From Thalassarchaeum sp002495735 (GTDB lineage: Archaea > Thermoplasmatota > Poseidoniia > Poseidoniales > Thalassarchaeaceae), in contig CALDRG010000057.1 in assembly GCA_937911265.1 (NCBI GenBank), positions 1 through 64,000 of the forward strand: DNA of 64,000 bases. The letters run 5' to 3'. The notes under the pieces were generated by a model. The model saw only the letters and a program-made list of their open reading frames with translations, was not told where the DNA came from and made no database searches. Made by a program: the position numbers and the translations under genes. Within the stretch, counting starts at the first letter, position 1, and every line of letters starts with the position of its first letter. This document shows positions 51,433 to 60,041 of this stretch, one piece after another.

Positions 51433-52215
51433 TCAGAGGCGTTCGAGGGAGATTGAGCCCTCGACCGAGGACATGCGCTCCGAGGCTGCCTTCTGTGCAG
51501 CTTCCCACACAGACTCCGCTGCCCGATAGTCCGGGGCCCGTATGTCCACTCTGTAGTGAGGGGCTCCATCGTAGTGACAGGTCAGCGTGACCTCCTCGAG
51601 GCCTACGGCACAGGATTCCGCGGCCTGCAACGCCTCGCGAATCGCACTGACGCCTTCGGGCCCCCAGACCTGTAGGTCGAACTCGCCACGAATCTCGACG
51701 AATGGAGGCACGATGTTCTCTACTGCGAGTTCGGTAACCACGGTTATCCAATCTCCGGTGAAACCTGATTCACTCAGAACATTCTCGCTCATGGCGCACT
51801 CCTCGAGAGCCCCATACAGAGTCCCGAAGACCTCACGCATCTCATCGCAGACTTCGATCTTCTTCTGTTCGTCCCAGCCGACTCTCTCGGCTGCGACTCG
51901 CATGATCTGGCTGGCCCGCTTACGGTTCTTCCACGCCTGCAGAGTGTCTCTCCTACGCTCGTCGGAAACGGATTTTATCGAGAGCTCGATACGCTCCTTG
52001 GCACGCTTCACCTGAATCGCCTTGGCGACCACGCGCTGACCTTCTCTGAGGTGGCTGCCGATGTTCTTGACCCAGCCAGAGGCGACCTCTCCAATGAAGA
52101 CGAAACCGGTTCTGCCCTCGTAACCCTCAAGATTGAGGTAGGCACCGTTTTCCTTGACGCTCCTGACCGTACAAATCAGCAGTTCCCCCTCTTCGGGCCA
52201 AGCAGCAGAACTCAC
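51433..52215 (-). CDS. eif2a: Translation initiation factor aIF2 alpha subunit
   Basis: A 260-residue protein: N-terminal S1/OB domain (GELLICTVRSVKENGAYLNLEGY, GFVFIGEVASGWVKNI), helical middle domain, and C-terminal alpha-beta domain (YRVDIRAPDYRAAESVW). With the beta and gamma subunits it delivers initiator Met-tRNA to the small ribosomal subunit. The start is a GTG at 52215. It follows rps27e by 13 bases in the same operon. Confidence 0.95.
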   Translation of the reverse strand: MSSAAWPEEGELLICTVRSVKENGAYLNLEGYEGRTGFVFIGEVASGWVKNIGSHLREGQRVVAKAIQVKRAKERIELSIKSVSDERRRDTLQAWKNRKRASQIMRVAAERVGWDEQKKIEVCDEMREVFGTLYGALEECAMSENVLSESGFTGDWITVVTELAVENIVPPFVEIRGEFDLQVWGPEGVSAIREALQAAESCAVGLEEVTLTCHYDGAPHYRVDIRAPDYRAAESVWEAAQKAASERMSSVEGSISLERL

Positions 52216-52228
52216 CTAAACGCCCCCT

Positions 52229-52399
52229 TTACTCAAGGACATCTACAATCGTGCTGCCTGACAAGTCCGCCCTGCCTCCCGCGGGGCGAGCTAGTGTCGC
52301 ACCGCAGATGGTGCAGGCAATCGAGGTTGACGCCCTTTCAAAGATGATGGCCTCGTGACCGCAGTCACGGCAATTCACACGAAGGAACCTTCCACTCAT
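52229..52399 (-). CDS. rps27e: 30S ribosomal protein S27e
   Basis: A 56-residue zinc-ribbon protein. Translation gives SGRFLRVNCRDCGHEAIIF, then CTICGATLARPAGGRA; both CxxC pairs are intact and the sequence matches archaeal S27e. Of two adjacent ATGs, the one at 52399 has GAGGTG at the normal 5-base distance. It lies 13 bases after rpl44e and 13 bases before aIF2-alpha. Confidence 0.95.
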   Translation of the reverse strand: MSGRFLRVNCRDCGHEAIIFERASTSIACTICGATLARPAGGRADLSGSTIVDVLE

Positions 52400-52412
52400 C
52401 ATCTCACCTCAA

Positions 52413-52694
52413 TCACTTGTCGACTAGTTCGAACTTCTTAGCACGCTTCCCAGCAGGGGAGTGCGCTTTACCGGTCTCTTGGCATCGGAAGATTAGATTC
52501 ACGCGCTTGGTAGGCTTCTCTCCGGATGGCTTCGGTCGAGGGAAACCGCGGTATCCTGCGGTAACACGGCGGAAGCGGCGCTGACCCCACTTCAGTTCGC
52601 TAGCACGGCGCTTCTTGACACGCTCGACGGTGTGTATGGTGTGCTTACCAGCTGTAGGGCTGTAGCGCTTCACCGTCCGCGGCATCTTCACCAT
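52413..52694 (-). CDS. rpl44e: 50S ribosomal protein L44e lacking most zinc cysteines
   Basis: A 93-residue basic ribosomal protein. GQRRFRRVTAGYRGFPRPKP and KPTKRVNLIFRC identify L44e. The usual zinc pairs are mostly gone: the N-terminal CPxC site reads SPTAG before KHTIH, and the C-terminal CxxC reads CQETG, leaving one cysteine. The fold must be kept without zinc. The ATG at 52694 has GAGGTG five bases upstream; this is the first gene of the L44e-S27e-aIF2alpha-Nop10-PAC2 operon. Confidence 0.94.
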   Translation of the reverse strand: MVKMPRTVKRYSPTAGKHTIHTVERVKKRRASELKWGQRRFRRVTAGYRGFPRPKPSGEKPTKRVNLIFRCQETGKAHSPAGKRAKKFELVDK

Positions 52695-52736
52695 GTCTCC
52701 ACCTCAGCGTCTTGCGACGTCGCGGCCACCGATGAC

Positions 52737-52748
52737 CCGTTTATGAAC
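52737..52748 (-). promoter_or_regulatory. Candidate promoter of the rpl44e operon
   Basis: On the minus strand GTTCATAAACGG lies about 45 bases before the rpl44e ATG, the best TATA-like string in the 138-base divergent gap. It shares TTCATAA-CG with the element between rpl40e and purA. Confidence 0.4.
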
Positions 52749-52760
52749 TCTATCGAGACT

Positions 52761-52775
52761 CCTGCATAGCAGGAA
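52761..52775. promoter_or_regulatory. Perfect hairpin in the divergent rpl44e upstream region
   Basis: TCCTGC-ATA-GCAGGA, a 6-base perfect stem with a 3-base loop, between the rpl44e promoter and the start of the membrane protein at 52833. Role unknown; possible operator. Confidence 0.3.
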
Positions 52776-52832
52776 TCTTCAGGATAGGTCGATTACACAA
52801 ATACGATGTAATGAGTCAATGCTCAGTGGACC

Positions 52833-53372
52833 ATGTCGCTATGGGCCGCTCAGGTGTGGCTCGGCATGGCTATTGCTGTCATTGGTTTCGGCATGCACAG
52901 AACGGGGCCCGCATTCAGGCGGCACCCCTTCGGGGCACCTGTGGCTCTGCTTGGATTGGCGGTGATGCTATTTCGAGTCGAGGAGCCCCCGCAGCCCGAG
53001 TCAGAAGTGGTGGCAGCTGCTATAGACGCCGCCATGTGGCTTCTGCCGGCTCTGATCGGTTCGGCACTCGTACTCATGGGAGCGCCGCTGTACTGGAGGA
53101 CGCGATTGTTACCGTTGCTGGCCGGCTGGGCTCTGATCGTGGTGGCATGGTGTCAGTACTATTCGACCATGAGTGTGGTCCTATCGGACACCCTTAGGTG
53201 GGTAACCGCTCTGCTTGGAGTGGTTCTGGCTTTCACAGTGTTTGCGCTATGCGTCCGCACGGCTGAGAGGATGACCCCGCAGGAGCCCGAGACAGAGGGC
53301 CTGTCTGAGAAGGAGAGGAAGTACGTTGAGAGCGTCTTGAGGAGGCATCTGGAGGTGGCGGATGAACCCTAA
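52833..53372 (+). CDS. Small multi-pass membrane protein, unknown function
   Basis: A 179-residue protein with about five hydrophobic helices (for example WAAQVWLGMAIAVIGFGM, LLPALIGSALVLMGAPLYW, LLAGWALIVVAWC, TALLGVVLAFTVFALCV) and a charged C-terminal helix ending in KYVESVLRRHLE. I recognise no family. It overlaps the next membrane-protein gene by 11 bases, so the two are probably co-translated and may form a complex. The ATG at 52833 is the first that retains helix 1. Confidence 0.7.
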   Translation: MSLWAAQVWLGMAIAVIGFGMHRTGPAFRRHPFGAPVALLGLAVMLFRVEEPPQPESEVVAAAIDAAMWLLPALIGSALVLMGAPLYWRTRLLPLLAGWALIVVAWCQYYSTMSVVLSDTLRWVTALLGVVLAFTVFALCVRTAERMTPQEPETEGLSEKERKYVESVLRRHLEVADEP

Positions 53373-53718
53373 TCTCGAATCGGTAATCTCAGCGTTTGCG
53401 GGCTCGGCCGCACTAACCTCGCTGTTCATAATACTCGCCTTGATAGGCACACTGAACCCCTATCACCGCCCTGCTATCCCGATGCTGGGCGCCTCAACCA
53501 TCATCCTTGCTTCCACCTACTTGTTCGCCAAAACCGTCGGCATACCTGCTGACAGCGTCGCCCTCAGAATGACGATGTCCGAGGGTGTGTTGGCCTTGCT
53601 CGATATATTGCCGATTGTCTTCCTAATGTCCACCTTCATGTTTCTCAAGGCCTCATTGCGCAAACGCCCCGAAGACCCTCTACTGGCCCTGCTGGAGTCT
53701 GAGCCCGGTCCCAAGTGA
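53362..53718 (+). CDS. Small membrane protein, unknown function
   Basis: A 118-residue protein with three predicted transmembrane helices (AALTSLFIILALIGTL; MLGASTIILASTYLFA; LLDILPIVFLMSTFMFL) and a short basic tail. The family is not recognised. Its start lies inside the preceding membrane-protein gene (11-base overlap), so the pair looks like one functional unit placed between ribosomal protein genes. Confidence 0.68.
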   Translation: MNPNLESVISAFAGSAALTSLFIILALIGTLNPYHRPAIPMLGASTIILASTYLFAKTVGIPADSVALRMTMSEGVLALLDILPIVFLMSTFMFLKASLRKRPEDPLLALLESEPGPK

Positions 53719-53782
53719 TTCGTTTCGCTTGGGCAACTCTCATAACACTCCCTTCGGTGGCCGCGCTGTCCTAGGTGGTACG

Positions 53783-53968
53783 ATGTCAAAGGGAACTCCA
53801 AGCATGGGCAAGCGGCAGAAGTCGACACACATCCGTTGCCGACGCTGCGGCAGGCACTCATATCACAAGACCAAGAGCGTCTGCGCTCACTGCGGCTACG
53901 GCGCCACCGCTAGGATACGCAAGTACCGGTGGAACAAACGCACCCGATTAATGGGAGCACGCAAGTAA
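53783..53968 (+). CDS. rpl37e: 50S ribosomal protein L37e
   Basis: A 61-residue basic zinc-ribbon protein beginning MSKGTPSMGKRQK, with CRRCG and CAHCGYG pairs and a YRWNKR end, matching archaeal L37e. The frame opens at 53729, but the ATG at 53783 is the family start and has AGGTG five bases upstream. It precedes purF by 46 bases. Confidence 0.95.
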   Translation: MSKGTPSMGKRQKSTHIRCRRCGRHSYHKTKSVCAHCGYGATARIRKYRWNKRTRLMGARK

Positions 53969-54014
53969 GCCGGAAAGGGCTAAGTCCCGAACCACTAGGG
54001 TCCAATGGTATCCG

Positions 54015-55538
54015 ATGTGCGGCATCATCGGGATTTTGGGGAACCCGGGCTCTCAGGTCGCAGGCGGCATCTACGACGGCATGATTGTGCTGCAGCACCG
54101 TGGGCAGGACGCCGCCGGAATAGTGACCAGTGATTCCGACAACATCTCGCACCGCCGGGCCAATGGACTAGTCAGAGACGTCTTCAGGTCGAAGCACATG
54201 TCCAAACTCATAGGGTCGATGGGAATCGGGCACGTTCGCTACCCCACAGCAGGCTCAGGCTCAGCGAGCGAGGCTCAGCCCTTCTACACCAACACTCCGT
54301 TCGGAGTGAGCCTCGCCCACAATGGCAATCTGAATAATACCACGGACATCATCAACAGCCTGCTTGAGTATGATCACAGGAGAATCAACACCAGTTCTGA
54401 TTCCGAGGCCCTACTAAATCTCTTCTCCGCTGAGATTCAGCGCTCTGTTAACGGCCGACCGGGAGGCATGGAGGCACTCACCGAAGACGATATCTTCCGC
54501 GCCGTAGAGCGCACACACCTCCGGGCCGAGGGCAGTTACAGCGTAGTCACCATGATTACGGGATGGGGGCTAGTAGCCTTCCGCGACCCCAACGGGATAA
54601 GGCCTCTATTCATGGGCAAGAACGAGGTCGACGGTTTCACTGAGCGACTATTCGCCTCGGAGAGCGTGACCTGTTCTGCTTTAGGATTCGAAGCAGATCG
54701 AGACATCGCCCCCGGCGAGGCGGTGATAGCCAAGATGGATGGCTCGTTCTCATCCAAGGTCTGCCACGCTGAGCCGGTCCACACTCCCTGTATTTTCGAG
54801 CACGTCTACTTCGCTCGCCCGGACTCTACCATTGACGGTATATCGGTACACGGGGCGAGGTTAAGGATGGGGGCGGCTTTGGCTAGGAGGGCCCTCAAAG
54901 AGCGCCCCGAACATGGTATCGATGCGGTGATCCCAGTGCCGGATAGCGGCAGGATAGCCGCTATGGAGATGGCCTCTGAGATGGGTGTGCCGTTTCGAGA
55001 GGGCTTCGTCAAGAACCGCTACATAGGCAGGACGTTCATCATGCCAGGTCAGGCTATCCGTAAGGATTCGGTTAAGAAAAAGCTCAACACGATAGAGGAG
55101 GAGTTCTCAGGCAAGACGGTGATGATTGTTGACGACAGCATAGTCAGAGGTAACACGTCACAAAGGATTGTCGAAATGGCCAAGGAGGCCGGTGCCAAAC
55201 AAGTATACTTTGCATCCTCGGCACCTCCTATTGTACATCCGAACGTGTACGGCATCGACATGCCGGCCCGCGATGAGTACGTCGCCCATGACAGGACTAT
55301 AGATGAGATTAGGAAAGCCATCGGCGCTGATTGGCTAATCTATCAGGAGTTACCAGACCTCGTTGAGGCCTGCCTAAGGACGGGAGACCATAATCTAGTA
55401 AACTTCGACTGCTCCTGCTTCAACGGAGTGTACGTCACCGGGGGAATTACCGAGGAGTACCTAGCGAGAATAGAGGGCGCACGCAGCGATACTGCCAAGA
55501 GAGAATCTTCGGCTGAGCACGCCGACGCGGCAGAATGA
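54015..55538 (+). CDS. purF: Amidophosphoribosyltransferase
   Basis: A 507-residue enzyme making phosphoribosylamine from PRPP and glutamine, the first step of purine synthesis. The N-terminal glutaminase nucleophile is Cys2 (MCGIIGILG); LQHRGQDAAGI and GHVRYPTAG are Ntn-glutaminase motifs; the PRPP-binding loop is VMIVDDSIVRGNT. Cysteine-containing C-terminal segments (NFDCSCFNGVY) are compatible with an Fe-S cluster as in Bacillus PurF. purA at 32979 serves the same pathway. Confidence 0.96.
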   Translation: MCGIIGILGNPGSQVAGGIYDGMIVLQHRGQDAAGIVTSDSDNISHRRANGLVRDVFRSKHMSKLIGSMGIGHVRYPTAGSGSASEAQPFYTNTPFGVSLAHNGNLNNTTDIINSLLEYDHRRINTSSDSEALLNLFSAEIQRSVNGRPGGMEALTEDDIFRAVERTHLRAEGSYSVVTMITGWGLVAFRDPNGIRPLFMGKNEVDGFTERLFASESVTCSALGFEADRDIAPGEAVIAKMDGSFSSKVCHAEPVHTPCIFEHVYFARPDSTIDGISVHGARLRMGAALARRALKERPEHGIDAVIPVPDSGRIAAMEMASEMGVPFREGFVKNRYIGRTFIMPGQAIRKDSVKKKLNTIEEEFSGKTVMIVDDSIVRGNTSQRIVEMAKEAGAKQVYFASSAPPIVHPNVYGIDMPARDEYVAHDRTIDEIRKAIGADWLIYQELPDLVEACLRTGDHNLVNFDCSCFNGVYVTGGITEEYLARIEGARSDTAKRESSAEHADAAE

Positions 55539-55563
55539 AGTCGCAGCGTTTTCTCAGGAATCC

Positions 55564-57051
55564 ATGAGAGGGGTCATTGACGTACTGGCGACCATCGAGA
55601 TGGATGAGGTGGCTCGCTGCGTCTGCATGCTCCTTGACGGCAACTTTGCAGTGGGCTTCGACTCAGGAACTCTCCACATTTACGGCTCTGACGGAGTAGT
55701 CATCGACTCCGCTATGCTTGACAGCCGAGTAGTGGGTATCGCGAGCTTACGCGGCGTTTTGGTCGCCGGTACCAGCACTGGTGGTGTTCAAGCATTCCAC
55801 GACGAGCTTCTCTGGGACCATCCCCTGGACTCCGGATGCGAGGCGGTGACAGCGTCATCGTTCCGCGCGGTGGTGGCCGATGGTACTGGACGAATCATCT
55901 CTCTAGCAGATGACGGAAGCGAAGTCGCCCAAGCAGAGTTTGGACACGTCACATCTCTCACATGTTCGGCTGAGGGAGTATGCGCTGCTGCCCTTGAGGA
56001 CGGCAGGTTGCTTCTCCTCGGGCCAGCACTCGAGGTGTTGTACGATTCGCCCGCCGCCGAGGACGACGTCGAGACCATATCGTGCATGGCATTCCGTCAT
56101 GATGGTGTCCTTATGGTCGCACGAAACTCTCTCGGGATGACCGTCGACGACAGGCCTGAGAACAGACTCGAGTGCTGGCATCCGGAGGAGGGGATGCTGA
56201 ACACCTCGGAACTCCCTTCTAGGGCCACGGCGTTGCTGCCTACAGGGTCCGGAACAATAGTGGGCTGCTTCGATGGCAGTATTCTTTCTCTCGACATAGG
56301 CGATTCGAACCCTAGGCTAATCACCAGATTGGACTATCAGGTCTCTCAAATCATCCAGTGGGGTGATGACATCTTGGTCGCCTCGTGGTTCGATGTATTT
56401 CGAATCACCACTAGTGGCGAGGTGGTTTGGCATTTCGAGCACATCGGGGTGGTCGAGCATATCCTTCCTCTCACAGAGAGAATCGCTCTTATGGGCGACG
56501 ACAGGAAGGGCAGGACACCAGCGCCTCTCGTCATAATCGACCCCGACTCGCCACCTAGGTACGACGATATACCTGCGGAGAGAGAAAATCTCTCGGTCTC
56601 TGAGAAGCACTCGGGAGCACTATCCGATGAGGAGGAGAGGCAGGTTGACATGAGGCCCAAGATGCTTGAGGAGGCTGAAGGTATTCTGGACACGCTGCAC
56701 GAGGAGACAGAGCTTGAGGTTGGCCCACCAATCATAGAGAGCGACCTGCTCGAAGATCTTTCGGCGGAGGCGCGAGCGATTAACCTGCCACCGGTTGCAG
56801 ATGCTGGAGAAGACAAGACAGTTGACGTCGACGAGGAGGGCAAGGCAACAGTGCTGCTGGACGGAGGACGATCTTACGACCCAGACGGCAGTATCGAGAG
56901 ATGGGCTTGGGAGGATGGTAGAGGGAATGTCATAGGAGACACTTCGCAGATCCGTGTCAGGTTGTCCGGCGGAGTCCACGTTTTCCATCTGACTGTAACC
57001 GACGACAGAGGTGCCTCTAGCAAGTCCACGATAACCGTCCACGCTCGATGA
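55564..57051 (+). CDS. Beta-propeller protein with C-terminal PKD domain, no signal peptide
   Basis: A 495-residue protein. Residues 1-330 contain repeated short blades (GNFAVGFDSGTLHIYGSDG, VVADGTGRIISLADDG, AALEDGRLLLLG, VGCFDGSILSLDIGD), like a WD40 or PQQ-type propeller. A charged, glutamate-rich linker (about 340-410) leads to one PKD domain (PPVADAGEDKTVDVD; GRSYDPDGSIERWAW; FHLTVTDDRG). PKD domains are normally extracellular, yet no signal peptide or membrane helix is visible. It lies 25 bases after purF and convergent with etfA. Function unknown. Confidence 0.75.
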   Translation: MRGVIDVLATIEMDEVARCVCMLLDGNFAVGFDSGTLHIYGSDGVVIDSAMLDSRVVGIASLRGVLVAGTSTGGVQAFHDELLWDHPLDSGCEAVTASSFRAVVADGTGRIISLADDGSEVAQAEFGHVTSLTCSAEGVCAAALEDGRLLLLGPALEVLYDSPAAEDDVETISCMAFRHDGVLMVARNSLGMTVDDRPENRLECWHPEEGMLNTSELPSRATALLPTGSGTIVGCFDGSILSLDIGDSNPRLITRLDYQVSQIIQWGDDILVASWFDVFRITTSGEVVWHFEHIGVVEHILPLTERIALMGDDRKGRTPAPLVIIDPDSPPRYDDIPAERENLSVSEKHSGALSDEEERQVDMRPKMLEEAEGILDTLHEETELEVGPPIIESDLLEDLSAEARAINLPPVADAGEDKTVDVDEEGKATVLLDGGRSYDPDGSIERWAWEDGRGNVIGDTSQIRVRLSGGVHVFHLTVTDDRGASSKSTITVHAR

Positions 57052-57972
57052 TTAGAGTTTGCCCAATTCTTCCTTGAGGGCGGGAAGCGCAGCTTCCCAA
57101 GTAGCCACTATCCCATAGTCAGCCACACCGAATATGGGAGCATCAGGGTCTTTGTTGATGGCGACGATGTACTTGCTCGTCCTCATCCCGGCGAGATGCT
57201 GTATTGCCCCGCTGATTCCGACCGCGATGTACAGGCTCGGTGTTACCGTCTTCCCGGTCTGCCCCACCTGCATTCCGTGAGGTATCTCATCCCAAGTGTC
57301 TACTGCTGCCCTGCTGGCGCCGACGGCGGCCCCTATCATGTCCGCAATCTCGTTTAGATGAGAGAAGTTGGCGGGATCCCCCATCCCTCTGCCGCCTGAA
57401 ATGATGATGTTAGCTTCTGCGACATCCAGTCTCTCACTGGCTTTGGCAATGGCTTCTCTCACAGCCACGGCCACGTCAGCGCTCTGATTCACCGTACTGA
57501 CCTCTGCCGAACCACCTTCTCCGGCGGCATCGAAGGCATTGGCTCGCAGGGTGATGGCGCATGGTGCAGTTACCGTTGAGGTCTCGATTGCCTTGCCGGA
57601 GTAGATGCCCCTAGTGACGGTGATGCCAGCTTCTAGTCCGGTTGCATCCTGTATGATTGGGATTCCGCGCATAGCTGCGATCTGTGCTGCGACTTCTCTT
57701 CCGGAGGGTGCTGAAGCAGCTATGATGACTCCGTCGGAGACGAGTGGGTTGAGAGCGGCCGCCCAAGCACCGCTGTCGAAGGTGTTGAAGCAGTCTCCTT
57801 TGACGCCTATTACTTTGGAAACACCGCTGATGGAAGCAGCGGCGGTCGTACCTATTCCTCCCGGGCACAGCACGGTCGGAGTTCCTCCAATGGCAATCGC
57901 GGCGCCGACGAGTTGCGATGTCACCGGGTGAAGGCCATCCACTGTGGTTTCTGCGATGATTGTCACGTCCAT
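57052..57972 (-). CDS. etfA: Electron transfer flavoprotein alpha subunit
   Basis: A 306-residue FAD-binding subunit. The C-terminal FAD signature is present: SGGRGMGDP, AVGASRAAVDTWDEIPHGMQVGQTGKTV broken over two loops, LYIAVGISGAIQHLAGM and IVAINKDPDAPIF. It receives electrons from acyl-CoA dehydrogenases. GAGGTG precedes the ATG by five bases, and the gene follows etfB by 9 bases. Its stop abuts the convergent propeller-PKD gene with no spacer. Confidence 0.96.
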   Translation of the reverse strand: MDVTIIAETTVDGLHPVTSQLVGAAIAIGGTPTVLCPGGIGTTAAASISGVSKVIGVKGDCFNTFDSGAWAAALNPLVSDGVIIAASAPSGREVAAQIAAMRGIPIIQDATGLEAGITVTRGIYSGKAIETSTVTAPCAITLRANAFDAAGEGGSAEVSTVNQSADVAVAVREAIAKASERLDVAEANIIISGGRGMGDPANFSHLNEIADMIGAAVGASRAAVDTWDEIPHGMQVGQTGKTVTPSLYIAVGISGAIQHLAGMRTSKYIVAINKDPDAPIFGVADYGIVATWEAALPALKEELGKL

Positions 57973-57981
57973 TATTGCACC

Positions 57982-58737
57982 TCAAATGACATTGGCCTCA
58001 TCACGAAGCTTTGCTACTACTGCAGGTACAGAATCGGCACCTTCAAACTTCTGTCCAGGTGGCTTCACTGGAGGAGGGGAGTGGGATTGCAGTGAGACGG
58101 AAGAAGTTCCAATTGTCACTCCTAGGTCATCTGGTGTCACAGTTTCAATCTGCTTCTTCTTGGCCATCATAATCCCTCGCACATTTGGCCTGCGCAGTTC
58201 CGTGGCCCCCTTGTCGAATGTGAAGAGGCAAGGTCGAGAGACCTCGACTCGTTCGTTACCGGTTGGGCTGGCTCGCAGGGCGATGAATCCATCTCCCTCT
58301 GCAGAGACCTCCGAAATCATTCCCACACAGGCAGCTCCAATCAGATGCGAAACTCCGGGGCCTGTCGACCCTCCATTGGTGTCGGCGGCCTGCTTGCCAC
58401 AGAGCACCACATCCGCCCCAGACCTTTTGACCGCGGCTGCGAGTAGCGACTGAATGTGCGTGCTATCGGTAACTCCATCATCTTGGATTAGAATCAGGTT
58501 GTCAGCACCTACGGCCGCAGCATCCGTCAGCATCTTCATGGCCCGAGCTGGACCGCATGTAATCGCGATGATATCCTCTCCGCCGGCCTCCTTCAACTGG
58601 AGTGCGGCTTCGAGTGCGTACTCGTCGTAAGGACTCATGGACCACTTGCTGACAGCGGTTTCGTCCACCCTGTCACCCGAGATAGAAATCTTGGCTGTGG
58701 TGTCGGGAACCTGCTTGAGTAGTACGGCTATTCCCAT
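57982..58737 (-). CDS. etfB: Electron transfer flavoprotein beta subunit
   Basis: A 251-residue AMP-binding ETF subunit (AVLLKQVPDT, MSPYDEYALEAALQL, CGPARAMKMLTDAAAVGAD, LCGKQAADTNGGSTGPGV, and the C-terminal basic helix). The frame extends to 58818, but the ATG at 58737 (MGIAVLLKQVPDT) is the family start. The order gcdH-etfB-etfA on one strand couples glutaryl-CoA oxidation directly to its acceptor. Confidence 0.95.
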   Translation of the reverse strand: MGIAVLLKQVPDTTAKISISGDRVDETAVSKWSMSPYDEYALEAALQLKEAGGEDIIAITCGPARAMKMLTDAAAVGADNLILIQDDGVTDSTHIQSLLAAAVKRSGADVVLCGKQAADTNGGSTGPGVSHLIGAACVGMISEVSAEGDGFIALRASPTGNERVEVSRPCLFTFDKGATELRRPNVRGIMMAKKKQIETVTPDDLGVTIGTSSVSLQSHSPPPVKPPGQKFEGADSVPAVVAKLRDEANVI

Positions 58738-58821
58738 ATCATCACCCGCGCTCTGGCGACTAAAGCCCCCTCTATGAATTTTCGGCAGTCCCACCGAAGG
58801 TGGGAAACACCAATCCAAACT

Positions 58822-60006
58822 TCAAGACTCTCTTGTGAATGCCTGTATCCCGGTAATGTAGCGACCGAGAATCAGGTTGTGGATGTCGTGAGTGCCCTCG
58901 TAGGTCTTGACCGACTCTAGGTTGGCCATGTGCCGCATCACCGGATACTCATCTAGGATTCCGTTGGCTCCGTGGATGTCACGAGCCATACGTGCAATGT
59001 CGAGTGCGATGTCGACGTTATTCATCTTGGCCAACGAAATATGCTCAGGTATCCAAGTCCCCTCATCCTTCTTCTTGCCTAGGTGGTACGCCAGCAACTG
59101 GGCCTTGGTGATCTCCCTCAGCATCCACGCCAACTTGTTCTGCACCAGTTGGAAAGAGGCTATCGGGTGGTCGAACTGTATTCTGCTCAGAGCGTACTCT
59201 TTAGCCGAACTGAAGCATGATTGAGCAGCCCCCACGGCCCCCCAGGATATTCCGTAACGGGCGTTGTTGAGGCAGCTGAAAGGCCCCTCAAGTCCCTTAG
59301 CATCCGGCAGCATCCTGTCTTTGGGGATTTTGCAGTCTTGGAACACCAACTCACTGGTGACACTGGCCTTCAGTGAGTGCTTCCCTGTCATCTCGGGGGC
59401 TGTAAATCCAGGATCGTCTTTTTCGACTATGAAGCCTCGGATTACGCCGTCGAGTTTGGCCCACACCACGGCTAGGTCCGCGATGGTGCCGTTAGTTATC
59501 CACATCTTCGCACCGTTGAGCAGGTAGTGATCTCCCTTGTCTTCGGCCCGAGTAATCATGTCACCAGGATTTGAGCCATAGTCGGGCTCAGTCAGGCCAA
59601 AGCATCCAATCCATTCACCAGTCGTCATCTTGGGGAGGTAGTGGTTCTTCTGCTCCTCGCTTCCGAAGTTCCAGATTGGATACATGGCTAACGAGCCCTG
59701 AACACTGGCAAAAGAGCGCACGCCACTGTCGCCACGTTCCAACTCCTGACAGATTAGGCCGTAAGCGATGTATGAGAGTCCAGGGCAGCCATAGCCCTCT
59801 AGGGGGGCTCCGAGAATGCCCATTTCACCGAGGTCGACCCGCCATTCATCGGGAAACACGCCATCATGGCAAGCCTTCTCGATGTTTGGGAGAATTTTCT
59901 CATCTACCCAGTCGCGCACCATGTCGCGCACCATGCGTTCCTCATCGGTTAGCAATGAATCGATATCGTAGAAGTCCAAAGCCTCGTATGCCATCTTTCT
60001 CAACAC
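58822..60006 (-). CDS. gcdH: Glutaryl-CoA dehydrogenase (acyl-CoA dehydrogenase family)
   Basis: A 394-residue FAD enzyme. The glutaryl-CoA-specific stretch VRSFASVQGSLAMYPIW (with the carboxylate-binding Arg), GCFGLTEPDYGSNP, LNNARYGISWGAVGAAQ, ARMARDIHGANGI and the catalytic Glu in VKTYEGTHDIH closely parallel human and bacterial GCDH. It converts glutaryl-CoA to crotonyl-CoA and CO2, a step in lysine and tryptophan breakdown, passing electrons to the adjacent ETF. An in-frame ATG at 59994 is an equally good start. Confidence 0.92.
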   Translation of the reverse strand: MLRKMAYEALDFYDIDSLLTDEERMVRDMVRDWVDEKILPNIEKACHDGVFPDEWRVDLGEMGILGAPLEGYGCPGLSYIAYGLICQELERGDSGVRSFASVQGSLAMYPIWNFGSEEQKNHYLPKMTTGEWIGCFGLTEPDYGSNPGDMITRAEDKGDHYLLNGAKMWITNGTIADLAVVWAKLDGVIRGFIVEKDDPGFTAPEMTGKHSLKASVTSELVFQDCKIPKDRMLPDAKGLEGPFSCLNNARYGISWGAVGAAQSCFSSAKEYALSRIQFDHPIASFQLVQNKLAWMLREITKAQLLAYHLGKKKDEGTWIPEHISLAKMNNVDIALDIARMARDIHGANGILDEYPVMRHMANLESVKTYEGTHDIHNLILGRYITGIQAFTRES

Positions 60007-60041
60007 TCTGCGACAGTGTGCCGCAAATGAACGTTGCTCGG

